DNA from: Thiobacillus sp.
Lineage (GTDB): Bacteria; Pseudomonadota; Gammaproteobacteria; Burkholderiales; Thiobacillaceae
Direction: 5' to 3'
Assembly: GCA_021166845.1 (NCBI GenBank)
Contig: JAJPEP010000023.1
Span: 1 to 57,013, forward strand
Length of the DNA stretch: 57,013 bases
Shown: piece by piece, positions 29,071 through 37,487 of the stretch
Numbering within the stretch: the stretch's first letter is position 1
Layout of the letters: the number at the start of each line of letters is the position of its first letter
The notes under the pieces: generated by a model
Database searches by the model: none
The model's input: only the letters and a program-made list of their open reading frames with translations
Told to the model about the DNA's origin: nothing
Program-made: the position numbers and the translations under genes

Positions 29071-30147
29071 ATGCAGCCGATCCCCCACCCCCTTGCCGAT
29101 ATTCTTGAACTCGCCCGCTGGGCGCCCTCCGGCGACAACACCCAGCCCTGGCGCTTTGAAGTCGTCGACGCGCATCGCCTGATCGTCCACGGCTTCGACA
29201 CCCGCGAGCACGTGGTCTACGACCTCGACGGCCATCCCAGCCAGATCGCCCACGGCGCGCTGCTGGAAACCCTCGCCATTGCCGCCAGCGCGCACGGCCT
29301 GCGGGCCGATGTCACGCGCCATTCCAACACACCGGACACGCACCCCGATTATGAGGTGGCACTGGTCCCCGACACCACCTGCACGCCCGACCTTCTGCTG
29401 CCGTTTGTCCGCCAGCGTTCCGTGCAGCGCCGTCTCATGCGCACCACCCCGCTCACCGCCACCGAAAAACAGGCCCTACAGGACGCTGTCGGAAAACTTT
29501 ACACGGTGCGCTGGTTCGAGGGCGGCGCCCAACGCTGGCGCCTGGCCCGGCTCATGTTCAATAACGCCAGGCTCCGCCTCACCCTGCCCGAAGCCTACCC
29601 GGTGCATCGCGACATCATCGAGTGGAACGCGCGCTTCAGCGAGGACAAGGTGCCCGATCAGGCGCTTGGGCTGGACGCCATGACGCTCAAGCTCATGCGC
29701 TGGGTCATGGGCAGCTGGCAGCGGGTCAGCTTCTTTAACACGTACCTGGCCGGGCACTTGATACCCAGGGTTGAAATGGACTTCCTGCCCGGCCTGTTCT
29801 GCGCCGCGCACTTTGCCATCGTTGCCCAGCGGGCGCCGCGGACAATCGACGACTACGTTGCGAGCGGGCGGGCGGTACAGCGCTTCTGGCTCACAGCGGC
29901 CAGCCTCGGGCTGGGATTCCAGCCCGAACTCACCCCGCTGATTTTTACCCGCTACCTTCGCAGCGGTATCGCCTTCACCGGGCACGCGAGTTCACGAAGC
30001 CTGGCGCAAGATTTGTCAGTACAACTTGGCACAGTGCTCGGCGAGGACGTTCCTCAGGCCGTGTTCATGGGCAGGCTGGGTCACGCCCCCCTGCCATCAG
30101 CGCGCTCCTTGCGCTTGCCGCTGGAAAAATTGGCTAGCCCTCATTAA
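29071..30147 (+). CDS. Nitroreductase-family protein, MoeY-like
   Basis: 358 residues. The N-terminal ILELARWAPSGDNTQPWRFEV is a nitroreductase FMN-binding signature, and GRAVQRFWLTAASLGLGFQPEL near 285 is the second flavin segment. The middle and C-terminal parts (VPQAVFMGRLGHAPLPSARSLR) match the group often annotated MoeY. Nitroreductase-fold enzymes pass hydrides through FMN; in azole-forming natural-product clusters they oxidise azolines. The gene starts 35 bp after the ThiF-like gene on the same strand, completing a three-gene set. A role in molybdopterin synthesis is implied only by the name; I see no moa/mog genes here. Confidence 0.8.
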   Translation: MQPIPHPLADILELARWAPSGDNTQPWRFEVVDAHRLIVHGFDTREHVVYDLDGHPSQIAHGALLETLAIAASAHGLRADVTRHSNTPDTHPDYEVALVPDTTCTPDLLLPFVRQRSVQRRLMRTTPLTATEKQALQDAVGKLYTVRWFEGGAQRWRLARLMFNNARLRLTLPEAYPVHRDIIEWNARFSEDKVPDQALGLDAMTLKLMRWVMGSWQRVSFFNTYLAGHLIPRVEMDFLPGLFCAAHFAIVAQRAPRTIDDYVASGRAVQRFWLTAASLGLGFQPELTPLIFTRYLRSGIAFTGHASSRSLAQDLSVQLGTVLGEDVPQAVFMGRLGHAPLPSARSLRLPLEKLASPH

Positions 30148-30347
30148 GTCTTAAGTCTTGGGGCAGTATTGAAGTCCTTAACAGACCCGTTGCGATGGGT
30201 CATACCATGATGGCGTCAGCGAACGCTGCTTTCACATCCCGGTTGATCCGGTGACTCTTCGATGTGCAGGCGACCGGCGCCGGGGTGGGCGATGCCGGCG
30301 GGCCCATTGCCGCGCGGGCAACTGCGATTCCCGATGACGCAGAAATG

Positions 30348-30376
30348 AAAAACCCACCAGGTTGCCCCGGTGGGTT
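30348..30376 (-). terminator. Intrinsic terminator of the PEP-CTERM gene
   Basis: On the minus strand AACCCACC (30376-30369) pairs with GGTGGGTT (30358-30351), loop GGGGCAACCT, and runs into a short T tract. It starts 29 bp after the PEP-CTERM stop codon. The remaining 200 bp up to the nitroreductase stop hold nothing I recognise. Confidence 0.85.
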
Positions 30377-30404
30377 GAATGTACGACTTTAAGGCTGTGG
30401 CTGT

Positions 30405-31274
30405 TTAGGCAGCGTGACGGCGGCGCAGCGAGGCAGCCATCCCCAGCAGGCCCATTCCCAGCAGGCCCAGCATTGCAGGCTCGGGAACCTGGAAGGCGGT
30501 GGAACCGTCGCTAATAATGCTTGTAACTTGGTTGCTGCCTGGCCCACCAGCATAAACTGGCGAAATAGGCGGAGTAATACTGTCCACGTCAACGTCTAAG
30601 GTCATCGACGTCTCCAGGGGGCCCAAATCGAACCCGCCGCGAGTCCATACACCAGCGTCCGTCACGCCGGCGGCATCGAAGGCAAACGCGAGGCCGCAAC
30701 TACCTTCACCAAAGGTGCCGCCGACCGCTGGTGTGATCACGCAGTTGCCAGTGGCCATCGTTAGCGAGCCGATGGAGGTCGAAGTGCCGGCGCTATAGAG
30801 GCCATCCACCGTGGTATCAAAGACGATGGCGGCGGCGCTAGAAGAACTGAAAAGCGCTACAAGGTCCAGACCAGTGAGGCCCGCTGTGCCGGACAGACCG
30901 GTACCGGCGATCAAGGAGGAATCAAAGATTGCGAACATCTCATAATTGATGTTCACACCGGTGGTTAAAGGGCCTACAAGGATGCCGTCCATTTTGAAGT
31001 TAGCGTTGACGACCAAACCCGTCTCGGTGAAGGTTTCGCCCTGGCCAGCGCCAATTACGCCGTCCCCGTCGGTATCAGTGAGCGTCAAGGTCGCAGCGCC
31101 CACCGACGACACCACGATTTCGTCAAAGGTGAAAGCAGCGCCGGGGCCAGCGTAACCTGTCACAGCGGTGGGGTCGAATACGACGTCGAGCAGGGGCACG
31201 TCAGCAGCCAAGGCGGCCGTCGGCATGGCGGCTGCGAAGGCCATCGCGATTACGGTCTTGTTCAGGGTTTTCAT
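30405..31274 (-). CDS. Secreted PEP-CTERM sorting-domain protein
   Basis: 289 residues from the ATG at 31274 (AGGAG six bases upstream; the adjacent ATG at 31277 is closer than usual). A signal peptide (about 1-23, ending AALA) is followed by a Gly/Thr/Ala-rich, acidic body with an EF-like DTDGDGVIGAG segment. The C-terminal tag has VPEPA, a hydrophobic helix and a basic end (RRRHAA), which is the PEP-CTERM signal cleaved by exosortase XrtA. The body resembles flocculation-associated PepA-type proteins, a tentative assignment. A sigma-54-type promoter lies 77 bp upstream and the PrsK/PrsR system is encoded nearby. The exosortase gene itself is not in this window. Confidence 0.9.
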   Translation of the reverse strand: MKTLNKTVIAMAFAAAMPTAALAADVPLLDVVFDPTAVTGYAGPGAAFTFDEIVVSSVGAATLTLTDTDGDGVIGAGQGETFTETGLVVNANFKMDGILVGPLTTGVNINYEMFAIFDSSLIAGTGLSGTAGLTGLDLVALFSSSSAAAIVFDTTVDGLYSAGTSTSIGSLTMATGNCVITPAVGGTFGEGSCGLAFAFDAAGVTDAGVWTRGGFDLGPLETSMTLDVDVDSITPPISPVYAGGPGSNQVTSIISDGSTAFQVPEPAMLGLLGMGLLGMAASLRRRHAA

Positions 31275-31350
31275 CATTCGCTCCTAATTTAACTTTAACG
31301 GATTGTCGGAACACACTTAGTCAGTTCCAAAGGCGTTGCGATGAACATAA

Positions 31351-31367
31351 AGCGACACTCGTGCCAA
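31351..31367 (-). promoter_or_regulatory. Sigma-54 (-24/-12) promoter for the PEP-CTERM gene
   Basis: On the minus strand TTGGCACG-AGTG-TCGCT matches the sigma-54 consensus YTGGCACG-N4-TTGCW with a single change in the -12 box (T to C). The predicted start is about 31340, leaving a leader of about 65 bases. PrsR, the sigma-54-dependent activator encoded at 37488-38840, is the likely regulator; this is inferred from the known link between PrsR, RpoN and PEP-CTERM genes. Confidence 0.75.
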
Positions 31368-31814
31368 TAATGCCTTGGTGTTGATAACCAGTTGAATATG
31401 CTGATCATTAAATTGCCTGTTTGCGGTTTGGCAGGTGATTGGGGGCATCTGAGGGTGCGGTGTGTAAAATTTTCCGACACTGGAAACCTTATCGTGACCA
31501 TGGTCCCCGAAGCCGGGAAACATCAGGCCGCTGATGCCTGTGTGGGGCTGGGGACAACAGAATCGGAAGCATCACGGAGTCGGTCAGGAGGGGGGCGACC
31601 AAAGGGCTCCCAGTGCCGCCCCCCGCAGCTCGTTGGCCCCTGGGCCGGGTGACGTGGCCCGGTCGGGCGTGTCGTGCAGCGCTCGCCTGCGGCGGAGCGC
31701 TGGCCAAACGGTTCAGCCTTTGACCAACAAGTCGGACGCATGGCGAGTCCTTTGCGTCGAGGCGACGCATCGACGCCATAGGCAGGCCGCCGCCCGGTGG
31801 CCAGGTGATGGCTG
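31368..31814. other. Gene-less stretch between prsT and the PEP-CTERM gene
   Basis: No convincing coding sequence was found. It includes the upstream activator region of the sigma-54 promoter and, nearer prsT, GC-rich stem-loops such as GCGCTC...GAGCGC (31679-31700) and GGGCC...GGCCC (about 31643-31661). These could act as the 3' end of the prsT message, but none has a U-tract. Confidence 0.5.
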
Positions 31815-34598
31815 CTAGAGGGTCTGCAGCAGCTTTCTGGCTTCCTCGGCTTCCGCAAAGGGCTTGCTGCCGGGACGCAGGGCCTGGCTCAGTTCCTTGC
31901 GTGCCGCCGTCTTGTCACCGGACCGGGCCAGCGCGGCGCCCAGGCGATAGCGGATAGAGGAATTGTCGGGGGCGTGGCTGACTGCCTGCCGCAGCAGGTC
32001 GAGTCCCCGTGCGGTGTCGCCGTTCTGCACCAGAATCCATCCCAGGGTGTCCTGCACAAAGGCTGACTTCGGGGCAAGCTTGTAGGCCTGTTCGGCAGTG
32101 GCTTTGGCCTTCGGATCCTTCTCTTGCAGGTAAAGCCAGGCCAGGTTGTTGAGAATCACCGGGTCCTGGCGTTTGCGCAGAATGTGTTCATATTGCTCGA
32201 TGGCCTGCCTGTTCCGGCCGGCCTCGGCGTGGACCCGTGCAAGATAGACGCGGGCGGTAAGGTCGTCCGGGTGCTGCTTCAGCCATGCGTCGAGCCGGGC
32301 GTCCGCCTCGGCTTGCCTACCGGCCAGCGCGAGGGACCGGTGCAGCTTGCTGAGGAGCGTGCCGTTCTGGGTTCGCTCGAAGGCCTTTGCATAGGCACCT
32401 GCGGCCTTGGCATGCTGCCCGACCCTGGCCAGCGCATCACCCTCGAGAGAGAAGCCGGTGGCTACTTTCGGGTGAAGTTGCTGGAGGTTCTGCGCCAGTC
32501 GGATGGCCTCTTCGTCGCGCCCCCGCATTTGCATCAGTTGGAACAGGGCGACGTGCAGGTCCAGGGCTTTCGGCGAGAGCTTGAGCGCCGCCTGCAGCGA
32601 TTGCTGCGCCCCCGCCAAGTCTTTGGCGGCGATCTGGGCGGTGGCCAGGCGGTAGTGAACCTCGGGGGACTTGGGAGCGAGCGTCGCCAGTTTTTTATAG
32701 GTGGAGAGGGCGCTGGTAACGTCATCGGCGGCGAGTTGGGCCAGTCCGAGCGTGTACAACGCATCCGGGTGATCCGGGTTGGCGGCCAGGGCCTCCCTGG
32801 CCAAAGAGAGGGCACTCGGCGTCTGTTTGTGGCGCAGGTGGTGATTGACCAGGAGCCGGTACGCCTCGACCGACTTCGGGTCGGTCTTCACGGCGCGCTC
32901 CAGCAGGCCGACTGCTTGTTTCTCGTCGCCGCTGGCTAGCCAGAGCTTGGCCAACTCCAACATGGCACGGCTGTTGTTTTCTTCCTTTGCCAGGATGTTC
33001 TGGAAATGTTTGCGTGCGGCCTCGGGCTTGCCTTCCTGGAGGTCAAGGCGGGCCAGGTTCTTGGCGGCGGGAAGATAGCCCGGGTTAAGTCTGAGGGCCT
33101 GCTCAAAGCTCTTGCGAGCGTTGGTGGCATCCTTCTTGCCCAGGAAGGCGCCACCCTTGAGGTTGAACACGGCCGGGTTGGCGGGCTGCTTTCTCTCGAG
33201 TGCTGCGACGGCTTGAAGAGCCTTGTCGAATTCGCCCCGATCGATATGGGCGATCACCAGCAACATATCGGCTTGTGTGTCGCCTTTCAGGTCGAGCCGG
33301 GCCGCGGAGCCCAGTTCGGTCACCGCAGCCTCGGATTCCCGTGCCAGCAGACGCGCGAGCCCCAGTTGCGTCCGTGTAGCGGGAGCATCGGGATCCATGG
33401 CGACAGCCTTCTCGAAGTAATCCCCTGCCTTGTTGAACTCGGCCGTCGCCATGTGGGCGCCGCCAAACAGATTTTGAACCTGGGGGTCGTCTGTGATGCT
33501 CGTCAGCAGGGGCTTGAGCGTTTCCCGTGCCTTGTCCGGCTCGCCGATCCTGATTTGGGTGGCTGCCAGAAGCTTGCGGGTGTATGCGTTGCCCGGAACT
33601 TGCCCCAGGCCCCGGCTAAGTTTGGAGGCCGCCTGCTCATAATCTCCGAGGGCATAAGCCACCGCACCCGCCAGAAGGATGCTCGGTTGGTGCCTGGGCG
33701 CAGCTGCCAGCACCTCCTGCAGGGCGCTGTTTGCTTCGGCATAGCGGCCCTGGCGGTAGGCCAGCAGGGCGTTGAGATAGCCGCCACGCAGGTCCTGGGG
33801 AGCAAGCTTGCGCAGTTTGGAGATGTCCTTGCCGGCCAGATCGTGCTTGCCCATGGAAATAAGTACAGTCGCGTGGTTGGCCAGTCCCTGGATGTCGTCC
33901 GGGGCGATCTTGAGGGCAGCTGCATAGGCTGCCTCAGCGGCCGCGAGATTATCCAGCGTATGCTCGAGGTCCCCCAGCAGGAGCCAGGTGCCCGGGTTTT
34001 TGGGATCGATCTTGAAGGCGGCGTCCAAATGCGCCCTGGCGGCATTGATATCCTTACTTGCAACGGCGCAGTGGGTCATGCCCCAGTAAGCGGGTATGTG
34101 CTTGGGATCCTTGTCGAGAATCTGGGCGTATAGGGTGCAAGCGGCTTCGTGCTGGCCCAAACCCATGAAGGCGTCGGCGCGGATACGGTTGATCCTGGCG
34201 AGATTCAGGGGGGAGGTGTCGGCGCCGGGTGCGATCTCTTCGAGAATCCTTTGATAAGCTTTTTGCAGGAGCAGTGCCTCACCCATGGGCACCTTGATCG
34301 ACTCCTTGCCGATGCCCAGTTCCCCCGCCCGCTTGAGTTCTTTTTCCGCGTCAGCGCCCTGACCCGCATTCATATAGGCCTGGCCTAGCAGTAACCGGGC
34401 TTGGGGGCTATTTGGATTTTTCTGAATGGCGTTTTTCAGTTCGATGATGCTGCCTTTTAAGTTGCCTTTGTCCTCGAAATCCTTGGCGCGCTGGATGTGT
34501 TCCTGCTCGGTGAGCTTAGAGGGGCGGTCACACCCCGAAAGGGCGGCGGATGTGGCAAAGGCAAGGGCGATGGCCAGGGCGACGGGATGTTTGGTCAT
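31815..34598 (-). CDS. prsT: PEP-CTERM system TPR lipoprotein PrsT, second copy
   Basis: 927 residues. A lipoprotein signal ends AALSGC (lipidated C23). The rest is about twenty tetratricopeptide-type helix pairs, with repeated patterns such as ARLLLGQAYMNAGQ, PGTWLLLGDLE and LYTLGLAQLAADD. PrsT proteins are encoded with prsK/prsR and exosortase-linked EPS genes; they are thought to act at the envelope in assembly or export, with the exact role unproven. It is the last gene of the run, 54 bp after a homologue of exactly the same length, so it comes from a tandem duplication. The two have diverged throughout but keep the same architecture. Confidence 0.9.
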   Translation of the reverse strand: MTKHPVALAIALAFATSAALSGCDRPSKLTEQEHIQRAKDFEDKGNLKGSIIELKNAIQKNPNSPQARLLLGQAYMNAGQGADAEKELKRAGELGIGKESIKVPMGEALLLQKAYQRILEEIAPGADTSPLNLARINRIRADAFMGLGQHEAACTLYAQILDKDPKHIPAYWGMTHCAVASKDINAARAHLDAAFKIDPKNPGTWLLLGDLEHTLDNLAAAEAAYAAALKIAPDDIQGLANHATVLISMGKHDLAGKDISKLRKLAPQDLRGGYLNALLAYRQGRYAEANSALQEVLAAAPRHQPSILLAGAVAYALGDYEQAASKLSRGLGQVPGNAYTRKLLAATQIRIGEPDKARETLKPLLTSITDDPQVQNLFGGAHMATAEFNKAGDYFEKAVAMDPDAPATRTQLGLARLLARESEAAVTELGSAARLDLKGDTQADMLLVIAHIDRGEFDKALQAVAALERKQPANPAVFNLKGGAFLGKKDATNARKSFEQALRLNPGYLPAAKNLARLDLQEGKPEAARKHFQNILAKEENNSRAMLELAKLWLASGDEKQAVGLLERAVKTDPKSVEAYRLLVNHHLRHKQTPSALSLAREALAANPDHPDALYTLGLAQLAADDVTSALSTYKKLATLAPKSPEVHYRLATAQIAAKDLAGAQQSLQAALKLSPKALDLHVALFQLMQMRGRDEEAIRLAQNLQQLHPKVATGFSLEGDALARVGQHAKAAGAYAKAFERTQNGTLLSKLHRSLALAGRQAEADARLDAWLKQHPDDLTARVYLARVHAEAGRNRQAIEQYEHILRKRQDPVILNNLAWLYLQEKDPKAKATAEQAYKLAPKSAFVQDTLGWILVQNGDTARGLDLLRQAVSHAPDNSSIRYRLGAALARSGDKTAARKELSQALRPGSKPFAEAEEARKLLQTL

Positions 34599-34652
34599 TT
34601 ATGCATACTCCACTCAAGCAGTGAATAGATTGGGGCGGCTATCGGCCAACGG

Positions 34653-37436
34653 TTAGCGCGTTTTGCCTTGAAGTTGCTGAAGCAGGGCACGCGCCTCCTG
34701 CTCATGGGAGAATGCGATTCCGCTTGCCAGCAGTCTTTCGAGCTCGCGCTGCGCATGGCTGGGGTCGCCGGATTGGGCGAAGGCCGACGCCAGGTGGAAC
34801 TGGATTTCTGCTGCATCGGGGGCTTTGGTCAGGGCCTGCTGCAATAGCTTGATGCCGCGCGCAGTCTGTCCCTGCTGAACCAGGATCCAGCCCAGCGTAT
34901 CCATCACGGCGGGATTGTCGGGTTTGAGCTTGAGCGCTTGCTCGGCAAAGGCCAGTGCGCGGCTGTCCCTGGACTCGGAGAGGGACCACGCAAGATTATT
35001 CAGCACCATAAGGTTGTTTGGGTTGCTCTTGTTCAAGATCAAATAATGTTCGGCAGCGGCTTTGTGCTGGCCCCCTTTGATCAGGCTGTCGGCCAGTGCG
35101 GCACGGGTGCTGGCGTCTTGCGGGTGGCTGGCAAGCCAGATGGCGAGGCGTTTCTCGCCTTCTTCGGTGCGCTGGGTGGCGCTGAAAACCTGCAGCTGGC
35201 GGATGAGCAACGCGCCGGAGGGTTCAAGCTTGTGCACGCGCTCGTATGCGGCAAGCGCGGCGGGGTAATCCTTGCGCGCGAACGCGGTGTCGCCTTCGAG
35301 GACGAAGCCTGCCGGTTTGTCGGGGTGTTGCTGCTGCACCTGTTGGGCGAGCTTGCTGGCCTCGTCAAACCGCGTGCCCTGGATTTCGACACCACCCAGC
35401 ATCAGCTGCGCTTCGAGAAAATCGGGCTGGATGCGCAGGGCGTCCTGCAGGGTTTTGCGTGCAGATGGAAGGTCTTTGGCAACGATCTGCACGCTGGCAA
35501 GCTTGACCAGCGGGGCGGCCTGGCCGGGCTGGCGTTCGGCCAGCTTGCGGTAGCTGGCCAGCGCGTTGGTGGTGTCGCCCAGCGCCAGTTGGGTGGTGCC
35601 GAGGAGGTCGAGCGCAGCCGGGTTGTCGGGATTGGCGTTGGCCGCCTCGCGTGCGGTGGCGAGCGCCTGGTTCTTGTCGCCCTTGGCGAGCTGGTAGCGC
35701 GCCAGCGCCACCCGCGGCTGCAGCGCCCGCGGGTGGGCGGCCGCAGCCTTTTCCAGCCAGCTGACATAGGCTTTTTCATCTTTGTCGCGCAGGGCGAGGT
35801 CGGCCAGCGCGAGCATGGCGTTGAGGTGCTTGGGGTCGGCCTTGAGGATGGCCTCGAAACGCTGGCGCGCGGCAGCGGGCTGATTATCCTTGAGGTCAAG
35901 CTGCGCCAGGTTGGCCGCGGCGGGGAAGAACGCGGGATCGAGCTTGAGCGCCTGGCTGAAGCTGTCGCGCGCGCGGGCGGCGTCCTGTTTGCCAAGGTGG
36001 GCCGCGCCCCGGTAGTTCCAGATGAGCGGATCGGCGCCCTGTTTCTTTTCCAGCGTGGCGATGCTGGCCAGCGCGGCATCGAACTGTTGTTGTCTCAGCT
36101 GGTTGAGAATGATGAAGGTGTCGGCGCGGCTGCTGCTCCCCTCCATATCGGCGGCGGTCTGCAGGTCGGCCATGGCACGGCTGTCGCCCTGGGCGAGCCG
36201 GGAAATGCCGAGCTCGGTGCGGATGGCGGCGTTGTTGGGGCTCTGCTGGGCGGCCTGTTCGAAATACGCCGAGGCCCGGGCGAAGTCTTTTTTGGCCAGC
36301 GCAATTTCACCGGCGACGATCAGTACGCCGGGGTCCTGGCTGGCCGCCCTGAGCGCCGGGGCGAGAGTGCTTGCCGCATCGTCGGGGCGCCCCAGGCGCA
36401 GTTGCGTGGCGGCCAGCAGGCGCAGCGCGTACAGGTTGTTCGGCGTGGCCTTGGCTACTTTGTTGAGGTGCGTCTCGGCGGTCTGCAGGTTGCCAAGTGC
36501 GTATTCGATCGAGCCGCCCAGCAGCAGTGCGGGGACGTAATTGGGCGCGCTCTTCAGCACGGTCGCCAGACGGTCGCGCGCACGTTCGGTTTTCTTTTCG
36601 CGAAAGTCGATCAGCGCCTGGGTGTAGCGCACCTGCAGGTTGTTGGGGCTGGCTTTCAGGGCGGCGTCGACTTCGCGGCGCGCGTCGTCCAGCTTGTTGT
36701 CGACGAGGGCGATGCCCGCCAGTGCCAGCCGGGCATTGGCATGCCGGGGGTCGATCTTGAGGACTTCGTGATATACCGCGGCGGCGTCTACCGGTTTGCC
36801 AGTGGCGCGCAGCAGGTCGGCCTTCAGCAGCAGGCTGTCGCGGTGCCCGGGGTCGATGCGCAAGGCCTGATCGAGCGCCAGCATGGCCTTGTCGGAATCG
36901 CCGTCGGCCAGCGCCAGCTGCGCCAGCGCCAGATGAACCTCGGCATTGCCCGGTGCGGCCTGCTGCGCTTGCTGCAGCGTTTTGCGCGCATCCTCCTTGC
37001 GCCCCAGCCCGAGTTGGGCGGTGGCGCGCAGGGCCTGCAGGGTGGTGGTGTCAGGGTCGCCGGCGGCCGGGGCGGGCAGTTCGTCCAGCACGCGCTCGAA
37101 ATCGCGCTGGCCCAGCAGAGCCCGGGCGATCATCGGGTTGACGGCGTTTTCTGCATAGCCCGCCTCGCGGGCGTGCCGGAATTCCTTCTCGGCGCCGGCC
37201 AGGTCGCTTTGCTCGAGATAAAGCTTGCCCAGCTCGTAGCGTGCCTCGGGGTTTTTATCGTCTTCCGCCACGGCGTTTTTCAGCTGGATGATGGCCGCCT
37301 TGTAGTCTCCCGCCGCGGCCATTGCCCGGGCTTCGGCCACCAGGGTGGCGCTGTCTTGTCCGCCGCAGGCGGTCAGCAGGCCGGCAGCAAGAATCAGGAC
37401 CGACAGCAGCCGGGACACGAGGACGAAAGTGGGCAT
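34653..37436 (-). CDS. prsT: PEP-CTERM system TPR lipoprotein PrsT, first copy
   Basis: 927 residues, a lipoprotein with lipobox LLTAC (C24) and then GGQDSATL. As in its neighbour, the mature protein is continuous TPR-like repeats (for example ARYELGKLYLEQSDLAGAEKEF and LDLLGTTQLALGDTTNALA). It lies 51 bp downstream of prsR, the usual position of prsT in exosortase-associated loci. TPR solenoids act as protein-binding scaffolds; here probably in the periplasm or at the inner face of the outer membrane. Confidence 0.92.
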   Translation of the reverse strand: MPTFVLVSRLLSVLILAAGLLTACGGQDSATLVAEARAMAAAGDYKAAIIQLKNAVAEDDKNPEARYELGKLYLEQSDLAGAEKEFRHAREAGYAENAVNPMIARALLGQRDFERVLDELPAPAAGDPDTTTLQALRATAQLGLGRKEDARKTLQQAQQAAPGNAEVHLALAQLALADGDSDKAMLALDQALRIDPGHRDSLLLKADLLRATGKPVDAAAVYHEVLKIDPRHANARLALAGIALVDNKLDDARREVDAALKASPNNLQVRYTQALIDFREKKTERARDRLATVLKSAPNYVPALLLGGSIEYALGNLQTAETHLNKVAKATPNNLYALRLLAATQLRLGRPDDAASTLAPALRAASQDPGVLIVAGEIALAKKDFARASAYFEQAAQQSPNNAAIRTELGISRLAQGDSRAMADLQTAADMEGSSSRADTFIILNQLRQQQFDAALASIATLEKKQGADPLIWNYRGAAHLGKQDAARARDSFSQALKLDPAFFPAAANLAQLDLKDNQPAAARQRFEAILKADPKHLNAMLALADLALRDKDEKAYVSWLEKAAAAHPRALQPRVALARYQLAKGDKNQALATAREAANANPDNPAALDLLGTTQLALGDTTNALASYRKLAERQPGQAAPLVKLASVQIVAKDLPSARKTLQDALRIQPDFLEAQLMLGGVEIQGTRFDEASKLAQQVQQQHPDKPAGFVLEGDTAFARKDYPAALAAYERVHKLEPSGALLIRQLQVFSATQRTEEGEKRLAIWLASHPQDASTRAALADSLIKGGQHKAAAEHYLILNKSNPNNLMVLNNLAWSLSESRDSRALAFAEQALKLKPDNPAVMDTLGWILVQQGQTARGIKLLQQALTKAPDAAEIQFHLASAFAQSGDPSHAQRELERLLASGIAFSHEQEARALLQQLQGKTR

Positions 37437-37487
37437 GGAAGACCTTCAATACGGTTTGTAAAAAGTGTAGTCAAATTTCGCAGGGTT

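Noticed and set aside
30148-30347. TAAGTCTTAAGTCTT direct repeat after the nitroreductase gene considered as an attachment site
   Set aside because: Too short, no integrase or tRNA nearby and no second copy found in the window.
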